DNA from: Trebonia sp963737285
GTDB taxonomy: Bacteria > Actinomycetota > Actinomycetes > Streptosporangiales > Streptosporangiaceae
Length of the DNA stretch: 64,000 nt
Reading direction: 5' to 3'
Assembly: GCA_963737285.1 (NCBI GenBank)
Contig: CAVTRT010000002.1
Location: 248,001-312,000 of the forward strand
Shown here one piece after another: positions 47,432 through 55,602 of this stretch. Positions within the stretch are counted from its first letter, which is position 1. Every line of letters begins with the position of its first letter. The position numbers were made by a program, and so were the translations under genes. A model generated the notes under the pieces. It was not told where the DNA came from and did not search any database. It saw only the letters and a program-made list of their open reading frames with translations.

Positions 47432-47956
47432 TCACGCGGCGAGGATGGCCCAGACTCGCTTCGCGTCGTGGCTGGGCACCCGCTCCCAGCCCCAGTCCTT
47501 GCTGAGCGCGCCGACAAGCTCCAAGCCGCGGCCGGACTCGTCGTCATCGGCGGCCAGCTGGCGCACCGGCACGCCGCAGGACAGCGGCAGGTCATCCCGG
47601 ACCTCGACGCACAGCCGGACGCGGTCGGACAGCAGGCGCAGCCACAGCACCGGCAACCGCCCGCCCGCATAGCGCGGCCACCCGTCGGGCCCGGTCGCGG
47701 CCTGTACGACATTCGCGGCAAGCTCACTGGTAATGAGCTCGGCATCCGCCGCCAGCTCATCCAGGCCCCAGCCCCTCAAAACCACAGTGCAGAACGACCG
47801 ACCCATCCGTGGCACCGAATCTAGCGCTCCCACTGGCCCCAGTCCCGTGAACAGCGGCCACTCGCCGGAACCCTCAGAAATCATCTCGCGACCCGCATTC
47901 ATAAATGCAGATTGCCACGCCCCGCATGGCTTACGATGAGAATTACTCGGAGACAT
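47432..47956 (-). CDS. RsbW/AbaA-like ATP-binding protein
   Basis: The 174-residue protein has an HATPase_c_2 domain with ELITSELAANVVQAATGP (N box), RLCVEVRDDLPLSCG (G1 region) and DDESGRGLELVGALSKDWGW (G2). Start choice is uncertain: ATG 47956 is the longest, but ATGs at 47902 or 47881 would still include the whole domain. It precedes the CxC protein gene by 50 bp and is divergent from an HTH regulator gene, matching the arrangement of its relative at 9700. Confidence 0.85.
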   Translation of the reverse strand: MSPSNSHRKPCGAWQSAFMNAGREMISEGSGEWPLFTGLGPVGALDSVPRMGRSFCTVVLRGWGLDELAADAELITSELAANVVQAATGPDGWPRYAGGRLPVLWLRLLSDRVRLCVEVRDDLPLSCGVPVRQLAADDDESGRGLELVGALSKDWGWERVPSHDAKRVWAILAA

Positions 47957-47983
47957 CCGGACAAACCATTCGGCTCGTCACTG

Positions 47984-48031
47984 GGTAATAATCAGGAGGC
48001 TGGAGTAATACTAGGCCCTCCTCGGTAATAA
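47984..48031. promoter_or_regulatory. Three TAATA motifs spaced 20 bp in a divergent promoter
   Basis: GGGTAATAA, GGAGTAATAC and CGGTAATAA place TAATA at 47986, 48006 and 48026, exactly two helical turns apart, between the divergent ATP-binding gene and the truncated HTH gene. This looks like a cooperative operator or promoter element set, possibly for the HTH regulator family. Confidence 0.5.
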
Positions 48032-48054
48032 GCGCAGCCTGGAAGGGGTTCGCG

Positions 48055-49050
48055 ATGGATAACAGCTCCGTGGAACACAGTCCGGTCAAGATCGCCGGCG
48101 AGGTGCTGCGCGCATTCCGCGAGGAAGCCGGCCTCACCCAGGCTGAGGTCGCCGAGAAGGCGTACTGCTCGCAGTCCCTCATCAGCGGCCTGGAGCGCGG
48201 CACGAAGACGACCCGCAAGAAGACGATCGGCCTCATCGACGAGACCATCGGCGCGAAGGGCCTGATCATCAAGATCTGGCCGGTCACGGAGTCGGGCTGG
48301 CAGTCACCGGAGAGCCTCGCCGACATCGAGGCGAAGACCACCGTGATCAACGACTGGGACGAGCGACTGATACCGGGACGGCTTCAGACACCGGATTATG
48401 CGAGGGCGGTCACTCGGGCTGCATGGCCACGGGCAAGCGTGGATGAGATAGAAGACGCCGTGAAGATGCGTATCGCCCGGCAGGGCATCCTCGCCAAGCC
48501 GAAACCGCCGCTAGGATGGTTCGTGTTTGGCCTCACGCCTGCCTGGATCAGGCTGTGCGTGAAAGGGCAGGCCGACCTGTTGTCTTCAGGACTGGGCTGC
48601 CTGCGCGATGAGGGCACGGTAGTGCATGTAGCGGCCGCCCAGGCCGATGAGCAGCACGCCTACCAACTGGGCGTCGCGGTGGTAGCCGACGGCCACCTCG
48701 CCGTCGAGGTCGCCCTCCAGGACCCGCACGTCGTCGAGGCCGGTGACGCCGAAGGACTGGATGCGCAACTCGTACTGGTCGCTCCAGAACGTCGGCACCG
48801 CCGTGAATGGCCCGCCCGCAGCCGGGTCGCCGCCGGCCAGGTGCCGGGCAAGGGCCGCTCCCGCGTACCTGGCGGTGTCGGTGGCCACGGTCCAGTGCTC
48901 GGCCCGCAGCGCCGCGCCACCGAACAGGGGATGCGGGAACCGCGCCACGTCCCCGGCCGCGATGACGTCATCGCGGCCGGTGCCCTGCGAGGTGATGCCA
49001 TCGCGGGCAATCACGCGCAGCCGGTCGTCGGCGAGCACGCCGTCGGCTAG
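48055..49050 (+). CDS. WhiJ/Scr1-type HTH-DUF5753 regulator, truncated near residue 175
   Basis: The real part is an Xre-type helix-turn-helix (FREEAGLTQAEVAEKAYCSQ, then SLISGLERGTK) and the first part of DUF5753 (DERLIPGRLQTPDYARAVTR, DAVKMRIARQGILAKPKPP). From about 48586 the frame runs antisense through the 3' half of the oxidoreductase gene to a chance stop at 49050, so the last 155 residues are spurious. The normal DUF5753 C-terminal half (IQVLPF region) is absent. ATG 48055 has GGAAGGGG upstream. It is divergent from its ATPase partner; a DUF397 gene is not present, probably lost with the 3' end. Confidence 0.75.
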   Translation: MDNSSVEHSPVKIAGEVLRAFREEAGLTQAEVAEKAYCSQSLISGLERGTKTTRKKTIGLIDETIGAKGLIIKIWPVTESGWQSPESLADIEAKTTVINDWDERLIPGRLQTPDYARAVTRAAWPRASVDEIEDAVKMRIARQGILAKPKPPLGWFVFGLTPAWIRLCVKGQADLLSSGLGCLRDEGTVVHVAAAQADEQHAYQLGVAVVADGHLAVEVALQDPHVVEAGDAEGLDAQLVLVAPERRHRREWPARSRVAAGQVPGKGRSRVPGGVGGHGPVLGPQRRATEQGMREPRHVPGRDDVIAAGALRGDAIAGNHAQPVVGEHAVG

Positions 49051-49794
49051 GTCCAGGCCATTGCCGTCCAGCCACTCGGTGTTCAAGACCGACCCGACCG
49101 ACTCCACCACCACGTCAGCCGCCACCGACGTGCCATCGCTGAGGTTCACGGACTCAACGCGGGACTCCCCCGCGAAGCCCTCCGGCAGCACGCCAAGCCG
49201 GAACGCGACCCCGTTCGCCTCATGCCGGCGCAGCAGCGCAGCGGCCACGTCAGCGCCAAGGGGCCGCAGCATCGGCAGCGGCTCCGGCTCGATGACGGTC
49301 ACCTCCAGGCCACGCCTGACCGCCGCGGCCGCCACCTCGCAGCCGATGAACCCGCCCCCGATGACCACGACCCGCCGCGCCCGGTCCAGGTCCTTGCGCA
49401 GCCCCTCGCAGTCATCGAGCGTGCGGATGGCATGCCGCCCGGCCGCGGGACCCGTCAGGGGCAGTCGCCGCGACCGCACCCCGGTGGCGGCGACCAGGCC
49501 ATCCCACTCCAGGTGCGTGCCGTCCTCCAGCGTCACGGTGCGCCCGGCCAGGTCAGCGGCCGTCACCCGGGTGCCAAGCCGCCACTGCACGTCAGCAGCG
49601 GCCCTCGCCACCCGCAGCGGCAGCATGCCCGCATCGAACCCCGCCCCGATCGCGTCCTTCGACAGCGGCGGCCGGTTATAGGGCATGCGCGGCTCCTCGC
49701 CGAGGACCACGACCTCCCCGGTAAAGCCGGCCTTCCGGAGCGACTCAGCAGACCGTAGCCCCGCCACGCCAGCCCCGACAACCACGACGCGCAT
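48586..49794 (-). CDS. FAD-dependent ferredoxin reductase-type oxidoreductase
   Basis: The 402-residue protein has an FAD-binding GxGxxG motif MRVVVVGAGVAGLRSAESLR, the rubredoxin/ferredoxin reductase motif EEPRMPYNRPPLSKD, a second Rossmann motif for NADH (RRVVVIGGGFIGCEVAAAAV) and IAAGDVARFPHPLF near the FAD end. It is typical of reductases that feed electrons via a ferredoxin to a P450 or Rieske oxygenase. A ferredoxin remnant lies immediately upstream, 3 bp before the start, but no oxygenase is found in the window. Confidence 0.92.
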   Translation of the reverse strand: MRVVVVGAGVAGLRSAESLRKAGFTGEVVVLGEEPRMPYNRPPLSKDAIGAGFDAGMLPLRVARAAADVQWRLGTRVTAADLAGRTVTLEDGTHLEWDGLVAATGVRSRRLPLTGPAAGRHAIRTLDDCEGLRKDLDRARRVVVIGGGFIGCEVAAAAVRRGLEVTVIEPEPLPMLRPLGADVAAALLRRHEANGVAFRLGVLPEGFAGESRVESVNLSDGTSVAADVVVESVGSVLNTEWLDGNGLDLADGVLADDRLRVIARDGITSQGTGRDDVIAAGDVARFPHPLFGGAALRAEHWTVATDTARYAGAALARHLAGGDPAAGGPFTAVPTFWSDQYELRIQSFGVTGLDDVRVLEGDLDGEVAVGYHRDAQLVGVLLIGLGGRYMHYRALIAQAAQS

Positions 49795-49797
49795 GCC

Positions 49798-49916
49798 CTA
49801 CCCCTTTAAGTCCTCGACAGCAATGGCCTGAAGCGGGCAGACGTCCGCCGCCTCTTCCACATCATCGCGCAGCGACTCATCGAGCTTGCCGCAGACATAG
49901 GCGCCGACGGCCGCGG
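49798..49916 (-). pseudogene. Ferredoxin remnant (C-terminal about 40 residues only)
   Basis: Reading the minus strand gives KLDESLRDDVEEAADVCPLQ followed by AIAVEDLKG and a TAG at 49798-49800, 3 bp before the reductase ATG. This is the C-terminal third of a 3Fe-4S ferredoxin, with its last cluster cysteine in CPLQAI. There is no start codon or N-terminal cluster motif; the sequence upstream is the end of the VOC protein gene. A deletion evidently joined the two. Confidence 0.72.
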
Positions 49917-50582
49917 TCAGTCGCCAGTGAAGGCGCAGAACTCGTTGCCCTCCGGGTCAGCCAGGACGTGCCAGCGGATGTCCTCGTCCGGCTCGCGCAC
50001 GACGGTGGCTCCAGCAGAGACGAGAAGTGCCACGTCGGTGACGTTGACGTCCCAGTGGACCCGGTTCTTGACGGTCTTCGGCTCGGGTACCGGGACGAAG
50101 TCCATCGTCTGGATTGGCATGCCGGGCACGGCCCGCAGGGTGTGCCAGCCGCCATTGTCGGTGACGTCGACGCCATAGACCATTCCCCACCACCGGGCCT
50201 GCGCCGCCGGGTCCGCGCAGTCCACCACGAGGCCGTGCAGTCTCTGCGCCGGGAGATCATCGCGCAAGAACGCGCAGAACTCCCCGCCCTCGGGATCGGC
50301 CATCACGGTCCACCGGGGAAACGGCTCGATGCTCGTCGCGCCGAGCGCTTCCAGGTCGGCCAGGGAGCGCGCATAGACGTCGAGGTGCACCCGGCTCTTG
50401 GCGGTCTTCGGCTCGGGTACGCCATTAAGCCAGATCGTATGCTCCGGCGTCACGCCGGTCGCCACGCCGTCGCCGTCGTCCTGCAGCTTCCAGGTCAGGT
50501 CAAGAGCAGCCGCCCAGAACTCGCCCAGCTGTGATACATCCCCAGCGTCCAGGCACAGATCCTTGAACCACGCGATTGACAT
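49917..50582 (-). CDS. VOC-superfamily (glyoxalase-like) protein, two domains
   Basis: The 221-residue protein holds two glyoxalase-like halves: LCLDAGDVSQLGEFWAAALD opening the first and LHGLVVDCADPAAQARWWGM the second. Each ends in a similar block: WTVMADPEGGEFCAFLRDD and WHVLADPEGNEFCAFTGD. Such tandem VOC proteins are common in actinomycetes; some bind antibiotics or catalyse metal-dependent lyase or dioxygenase steps, but the function here is unknown. It ends right at the ferredoxin remnant. Confidence 0.9.
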   Translation of the reverse strand: MSIAWFKDLCLDAGDVSQLGEFWAAALDLTWKLQDDGDGVATGVTPEHTIWLNGVPEPKTAKSRVHLDVYARSLADLEALGATSIEPFPRWTVMADPEGGEFCAFLRDDLPAQRLHGLVVDCADPAAQARWWGMVYGVDVTDNGGWHTLRAVPGMPIQTMDFVPVPEPKTVKNRVHWDVNVTDVALLVSAGATVVREPDEDIRWHVLADPEGNEFCAFTGD

Positions 50583-50660
50583 GGGCCAAGACTATGCCCG
50601 GCTCCAGCCGGGAGGCCACCATTGAAAATATCCAACTTCGTTCGGTATGGAAATAAGGAA

Positions 50661-52718
50661 TTAGCTTTTCGCCTCCGCCGGGTGGTGGTCAACGAGGTGG
50701 CTGTCGGCGTCGTCGCCCAGCATCGACTGGGCGAGCCGGACGACCACGTCGGACAGCTCGGCATGCTGGTCCGGGGACCAGCCCGACAGGTGCTCCCTCA
50801 TCCAGGCTTGCTGGGCATGGACCAGCTTCTCGGCGATCTGCGCCCCCGCCTCGGTGAGCGCGAGCACGCCGTTGGTCCGGGTGACCAGGCCGCGCCCGAC
50901 CAGCAGGTCGCCGGTCGGGCGGCCCTCCTCCAGGGTGACCCCCGCGTGCCTTGCCAGTTCCGGTCCCGGCGTGGCGCCCACGCGCGCAAGCTTGCACAGC
51001 ACCCAGCAGGCGCCGCCGGGCAGGTCAATGCCGGCTGAGCGGCACAGCCGCCCGTAGCCGACCCGGCGCAGCTCGACCGCGGTCAGCCGGGTCAGCACGC
51101 GCTCGGCCTCCTGCTGCGACGAGCGCTGGGTCGGGGCCGCGCCCAGGACCTCGCCCAGGTCGGCCGCTTGGGAGGAGGACTTGACGGTATCGCCGGCGGC
51201 GGTGCGCAGCGGGACCTCGCGCAAGAACCAGGCGAGGATGAACGCGATGACCGCGACCGGCACCGCGGTCAGGAACACCGGGTGCAGCGCCTGGCTGTAG
51301 GCGGTCAAGATCGCCTGCCGCAGTGATGGCGCGAGCGACTTGACCCTGCTCGGGTCGGACTGGATCAGGGCTGGATTGAAGCCGGGCGGGAGCTTGACCC
51401 CCTTCAGGGCCGCGGCCGTCTTGCTGGCAAGCTGGTTGGAGAAGATCGCCCCGAAGATGGACACGCCGAACGCACCGCCGATCGTGCGGAAGAACGTCAC
51501 GCCCGAGGTACCGGCCCCAAGGTCGGTGTAGCTGACGCTGTTCTGCACGGCGATGACGAGGACCTGGATGATCAGGCCCAGGCTGGCGCCGAGGATGAAG
51601 AAGTACAGGGCCATCAGTGCAGTCGGGGTGTTTTGGCCCAGCGTCGACAGCAGGTACACGGCCACTGCCATGAGCGCGCCGCCGACGATCGGGTAGACCT
51701 TGTACCGGCCGGTGCGGGCGATGAACTGCCCGCTGGTGACCGAGGTGGCCAGCAGGCCAGCCACCATCGGCAGCAGGTAGACGCCGGAGATCGTGGCCGA
51801 CACGCCGCGCACCACCTGCAGGAACAAAGGCAGGTAGGACAGGGAGCCGAACAGAGCGAAACCCGCCGCGAGGGCGATCGCGCTCGCCGCGGAGAAGACG
51901 GGGTTGCGGAACAGGCGCAGCGCCAGCACGGGCTCCTTCGCCTTCGCAGCGGAATACCACCAGGCGGCGAGCAAGACGACCGACCCGGCGAACAGGGCGA
52001 TGATCACCGGCGATCCCCACGCATAGGTGGTGCCGCCCCAGGACGTGGCCAGCACGACGGCGGTCGCGAAGGCGGCGAGCAGGACTGCGCCGGCATAGTC
52101 GATCGTGTGCTGCTGCCTGCTTGACTGGCGCGGCAGCACGACCGCGATGACGACCAGGGCGATCGCGCCGATCGGCAGGTTGATGTAGAACACCCAGCGC
52201 CAGCTCAGGTTGTCGACGAAGAACCCGCCGAGCAGTGGCCCGGCCACACTGGCGACCCCGAAGACCGCACCGAACGCGCCCTGGTACTTACCTCGCTCCC
52301 GGGGCGGGACCACGTCGCCGATGATCGCCTGGGTGAGCACCATGAGGCCTCCGCCGCCGACGCCCTGCACGGCGCGGAAGGTGATGAGCTCGCCGATGTT
52401 CCGCGACTGGCCGCACGCGGCCGACCCGACCAGGAAGATCACGATCGCGCCGAGGAACAGCGACTTGCGGCCGTACTGGTCGCCGAGCTTGCCCCACACC
52501 TGGGTGGTCGCGGTGGACGCCAGTATGTAGGCGGTCACCACCCATGACAGGTGAGACAGGCCGCCCAGGTCACTGACGATCGTCGGGAGGGCGGTGGAGA
52601 CGATCGTCTGGTCCAGGGAGGCCAGCAGCATGGCGAGCATCAGCGCCAGGTAGATGACGAGCAACTGACGCCCGCGCGCCTGCGCTGGCGATGCGGGGTT
52701 GCCCTCGGTTGTCGACAC
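50661..52718 (-). CDS. DHA2-type MFS drug exporter fused to a MarR-like winged helix
   Basis: Residues 1-520 form a 14-helix EmrB/QacA-type transporter: LLASLDQTIVSTALPTIVSD (motif D1), KLGDQYGRKSLFLGAIV (motif A), TFRAVQGVGGGGLM and GPLLGGFFVDNLSWRWVFYI (motif C). Residues from about 545 to 685 form a MarR-like cytoplasmic domain (LPGGACWVLCKLARVGATPG, RPTGDLLVGRGLVTRTNGVL, ALTEAGAQIAEKLV). No frameshift separates the parts. A regulator fused to its exporter could sense cytoplasmic drug and alter transport or transcription; this is inference. Divergence from neighbours suggests a single-gene unit. Confidence 0.92.
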   Translation of the reverse strand: MSTTEGNPASPAQARGRQLLVIYLALMLAMLLASLDQTIVSTALPTIVSDLGGLSHLSWVVTAYILASTATTQVWGKLGDQYGRKSLFLGAIVIFLVGSAACGQSRNIGELITFRAVQGVGGGGLMVLTQAIIGDVVPPRERGKYQGAFGAVFGVASVAGPLLGGFFVDNLSWRWVFYINLPIGAIALVVIAVVLPRQSSRQQHTIDYAGAVLLAAFATAVVLATSWGGTTYAWGSPVIIALFAGSVVLLAAWWYSAAKAKEPVLALRLFRNPVFSAASAIALAAGFALFGSLSYLPLFLQVVRGVSATISGVYLLPMVAGLLATSVTSGQFIARTGRYKVYPIVGGALMAVAVYLLSTLGQNTPTALMALYFFILGASLGLIIQVLVIAVQNSVSYTDLGAGTSGVTFFRTIGGAFGVSIFGAIFSNQLASKTAAALKGVKLPPGFNPALIQSDPSRVKSLAPSLRQAILTAYSQALHPVFLTAVPVAVIAFILAWFLREVPLRTAAGDTVKSSSQAADLGEVLGAAPTQRSSQQEAERVLTRLTAVELRRVGYGRLCRSAGIDLPGGACWVLCKLARVGATPGPELARHAGVTLEEGRPTGDLLVGRGLVTRTNGVLALTEAGAQIAEKLVHAQQAWMREHLSGWSPDQHAELSDVVVRLAQSMLGDDADSHLVDHHPAEAKS

Positions 52719-52814
52719 GCTCAGCCTTTACCCAGCTGGCGATGGCTGACGAACCCGCGGCCGGGGTGATCTAGCGGCGCCGGGGGGCGGTCACCGCTCG
52801 TAGGCGGCCCGCGC

Positions 52815-53843
52815 TCAGCCTGCCATCCGCTGGCATAGCCAGGCCAGGGCCATCGGGTACCGGTAGCCGATCGCGGCGTGCGTCCCGGGGAAGATCTCGT
52901 AGTGGATCGCGCTGGAGCTCACGCCGGCGCTCAGCAACGCCGAGCGGAACGCCGCGGCCCCCACGTCGAGGTGGAAGTTGTCGGCGTCCCCTGCGTCGAT
53001 CCAGATCGAGTGGACGGTCCGCAGCGCCTGGCTGTATCGCGGCACCATGCGCACCGGGTCCCAGTCCAGCCACCGCTGCCACACGTCGGGCCGCACCACG
53101 CCAGTAGCCGGGTCGAAGGGCAGTTCCGGGGTCCCGTCGTCGGCCGGCGAGAAGCACGCGGCGACCCCGAGCAGCGCAACCAGGCTCATGTCCTCGGGCT
53201 TGGTGAAGGCCACTCGCGAGCGGAAGTCGTCCCACCATGCGAGGATGTCACCCTCGTACTTGCGCAGGTGCCGGAACGCCGTCGGGAACTCGGGTACATA
53301 GCAGTACTCATACAGCGCGTCGCCCGCGTGCGTCGCCAGCGCCCCGAATAGGTCGGGCCGCAGCATCGGGGTGATCATCGCTCCGAACCCGCCACTGGAC
53401 TTGCCGGAGATCGCGCGCTTGCCTGGCTCGGCGATCGTCCGGTAGTGGTCGTCCACCCACGGCACGATCTCGTCGCACAGGTAGGAGTGGTAGCGGCCGG
53501 TGCCCGGTGAGTCCACGAACTGGCTGCCGCCGTAGGCTGTCCACGCGTCTACGTAGACGATGATCGCCGGCGGGGCCTGCCCACTGGCGAACACGGCGTC
53601 GGCGGCCTCGGGGAACGGCTGCCGGAACGGCTCGCGGTTCCGCCACATGCCCACCTGCCCGGTGTACCCCTGGATCACGTACACCGCTGGGTACCGCCGG
53701 CCCGGCTCGTCATCGTAGCCAGGCGGCACGTACACCAGCAGCGGCCGCTCGCAGGAGTCCCCCAGCGGGTTTCCCTTCAGCAGTTCGCTCGTGAAGACGT
53801 GCTCGTCAATCCGCCCGGCGAGCTCCGCCGACCATGGCAGCAT
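52815..53843 (-). CDS. Esterase-D-family alpha/beta hydrolase
   Basis: The 342-residue protein matches the putative esterase (enterochelin esterase/esterase D) family: RPLLVYVPPGYDDEPGRRYP near residue 33, nucleophile elbow AISGKSSGGFGAMI (Ser), IDAGDADNFHLDVGA (Asp) and FPGTHAAIGYRYPMALAW (His). No signal peptide is visible, so it acts in the cytoplasm on an unknown ester. The small membrane peptide gene lies just upstream on the same strand. Confidence 0.9.
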   Translation of the reverse strand: MLPWSAELAGRIDEHVFTSELLKGNPLGDSCERPLLVYVPPGYDDEPGRRYPAVYVIQGYTGQVGMWRNREPFRQPFPEAADAVFASGQAPPAIIVYVDAWTAYGGSQFVDSPGTGRYHSYLCDEIVPWVDDHYRTIAEPGKRAISGKSSGGFGAMITPMLRPDLFGALATHAGDALYEYCYVPEFPTAFRHLRKYEGDILAWWDDFRSRVAFTKPEDMSLVALLGVAACFSPADDGTPELPFDPATGVVRPDVWQRWLDWDPVRMVPRYSQALRTVHSIWIDAGDADNFHLDVGAAAFRSALLSAGVSSSAIHYEIFPGTHAAIGYRYPMALAWLCQRMAG

Positions 53844-53917
53844 GCGACCTCCTCAGTTGGCCCTTCCCGGCTCACAAGCATGACACCGAACGAGCCCGGC
53901 TACTCCGGCAGCCGACG

Positions 53918-54010
53918 CTACTGCTTCGGGTGCTCGCGGCGCCAGAGCATGTACAGGACCGCGATCATGAAGACGAAGAGGATGGCCGCCCCGACGTAGT
54001 CCAGGTTCAT
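53918..54010 (-). CDS. 30-residue single-span membrane peptide
   Basis: A short gene encodes MNLDYVGAAILFVFMIAVLY followed by MLWRREHPKQ: one strongly hydrophobic helix with a basic C-terminal end. GGAG lies upstream of the ATG at 54010. It could be a small accessory subunit or a stand-alone membrane peptide; no family is named. It lies between pcaD and the esterase gene, all on the minus strand. Confidence 0.55.
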   Translation of the reverse strand: MNLDYVGAAILFVFMIAVLYMLWRREHPKQ

Positions 54011-54230
54011 TGCGCGCGAGTCTCCAGGGTAAGAATGGCATTATCGCGCCGGGGATTTCCGTCGTACCCTACGCGATCATCCCCGCATTGTACGCGGTTG
54101 GTCCGGTAGCGGACATGGCGGGCACCGCGGCGACATGCTGGTCAGCGGACGACGAGACGCCGGCCGGCAGCGAGGCAGCGAAGGCCACCAGCCAGTGCTC
54201 GACGCTGCGCACGTAGTTGCGAGCTTCCGG

Positions 54231-55022
54231 CTACGACGCGGTCGTGGCGAAATGCCGTATCAGCGCGTCGGTCACCGGCCCCGGCGTTTCGACGTGGGCG
54301 AAGTGCGACGCGCCGCGGATCACGCGCAATCGTGATCCGCCGATGCCGAGAGCGGCGGCGGCGCCCTGGGCTGGCGGCGCGGCCGGGTCCTGCGCCCCGG
54401 CGATGACCAGCGTAGGGGACCTGACCGACGACAGCAGCGGGCGCAGGTCCAGGCCGGCGATCGCGTCGCCGCAGCCCGCGTAGCCATCGGGGCTGGTGGC
54501 CTTGAGGCCCTCGACCACGGCCGCCACCACCTGCGGGGAGCGCTGCAGGAACGCGGGGGTGAACCAGCGCGGCACCACCATGTCCACGATCGCCCCCGTG
54601 CCCTCGGCGCGGACTTTTCCGGCGCGGTCCCGCCACGCCTGCGCCGACGGCAGCGGCACGAGCGCGGAGCAGACGACGGCCAGGGACGTGATCCGCTCCG
54701 GCGCGTTGGCGGCGAGCCAGATGCCGATCATCCCGCCCAGGGACACTCCGGCGTACGCCGCCCGCTCGATCCCCAGCGAGCCGAGCAGGCCTAGGACGTC
54801 CGCGCCGAGTTCGGCGATGCTGTACGGGCCCGCCTGGGCCGGGGACTGCGCCCCGGCCGGGCCGTGCCCCCGGTACTCGAACCGGATGACCCGGAAGTTC
54901 CGCGACAGGACAGGCACCTGGTACTGCCAGGTGCCGACGTTGGTGCCGATCGGGTTGGCGAGCACGAGCACTGGAGCATCGGCGGGTCCGTCAACGGTGA
55001 CGGCGAGCTTCACGTCTGACAT
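54231..55022 (-). CDS. pcaD: 3-oxoadipate enol-lactonase
   Basis: The 263-residue alpha/beta hydrolase has VLVLANPIGTNVGTWQYQVP (oxyanion region), the nucleophile elbow AAYAGVSLGGMIGIWLA (Ser) and the catalytic His in IRGASHFAHVETPGP, a set typical of PcaD. It hydrolyses beta-ketoadipate enol-lactone to beta-ketoadipate. It starts 10 bp after pcaG and ends the pca unit on this side. Confidence 0.92.
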   Translation of the reverse strand: MSDVKLAVTVDGPADAPVLVLANPIGTNVGTWQYQVPVLSRNFRVIRFEYRGHGPAGAQSPAQAGPYSIAELGADVLGLLGSLGIERAAYAGVSLGGMIGIWLAANAPERITSLAVVCSALVPLPSAQAWRDRAGKVRAEGTGAIVDMVVPRWFTPAFLQRSPQVVAAVVEGLKATSPDGYAGCGDAIAGLDLRPLLSSVRSPTLVIAGAQDPAAPPAQGAAAALGIGGSRLRVIRGASHFAHVETPGPVTDALIRHFATTAS

Positions 55023-55032
55023 GGGTCAGACG

Positions 55033-55602
55033 TTACATGTCAAAGAAAACCGTCTCCGCCGGACCCTGCATCCGGATATCAAATCGCAGCAGGCCGTCGG
55101 CGACGGGCGCCGCGATCAAGGTGGCCCGCCGGTCGGCCGGCACGGACCCAAGCACTGGGTCGGCGTCGTTGGCCGCCTCTTCCTCAGGAAAGTAAATCCG
55201 GGTCACGCTGCGGTCGAGCATGCCCCGCGAGAACACTGACACGTCGATGTGCGGCGCCTCCAGGCGGCCATCGCCGAAGGGCAGCGCGCCCGGCTTCAGC
55301 GTGACGATCTTGAATGAGCCGTCACGGCCAGTCGGGCACCGGCCGAAGCCGCGGAACGCCTTGTCCCCGGCCGGCACTGGGCCGCGCGGGTCATCCGGGT
55401 GCGCGAACCGGCCGAACGGGTCAGCCTGCCAGGTCTCGATCAAGCCGTCCGGGATGGCGTCACCAGCGCCGTCGTACAGCCGTCCGAAGATCGTGATCGC
55501 GCCGGGCGTGCCCTCCGGGACCACGTAGGGTCCCCGCTCCCAGGGCAGCCGCATCCCGAAGTACGGCCCGACCGTTTGTGAGGGGGTGAGGAGCTCGCTC
55601 AT
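55033..55602 (-). CDS. pcaG: Protocatechuate 3,4-dioxygenase alpha subunit
   Basis: The 189-residue protein begins LLTPSQTVGPYFGMRLPWER, the alpha-subunit N-terminus, and contains ITIFGRLYDGAGDAIPDGLI, ETWQADPFGRFAHPDD and APHIDVSVFSRGMLDRSVTR, YFPEEEAANDADPVL. It pairs with PcaH to cleave protocatechuate between the hydroxyls. The ATG directly abuts the pcaH stop codon, so the two subunits are coupled. Confidence 0.95.
   Translation of the reverse strand: MSELLTPSQTVGPYFGMRLPWERGPYVVPEGTPGAITIFGRLYDGAGDAIPDGLIETWQADPFGRFAHPDDPRGPVPAGDKAFRGFGRCPTGRDGSFKIVTLKPGALPFGDGRLEAPHIDVSVFSRGMLDRSVTRIYFPEEEAANDADPVLGSVPADRRATLIAAPVADGLLRFDIRMQGPAETVFFDM

Noticed and set aside
46978..47760. Minus-strand frame of 260 codons across the CxC and ATPase genes
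   Set aside because: It overlaps two supported genes in another frame and has shadow-like composition.
54060..54230. Minus-strand segment reading NYVRSVEHWLVAFAASLPAG after pcaD
   Set aside because: It looks protein-like but has no supported start, family or ribosome site; too weak to call.
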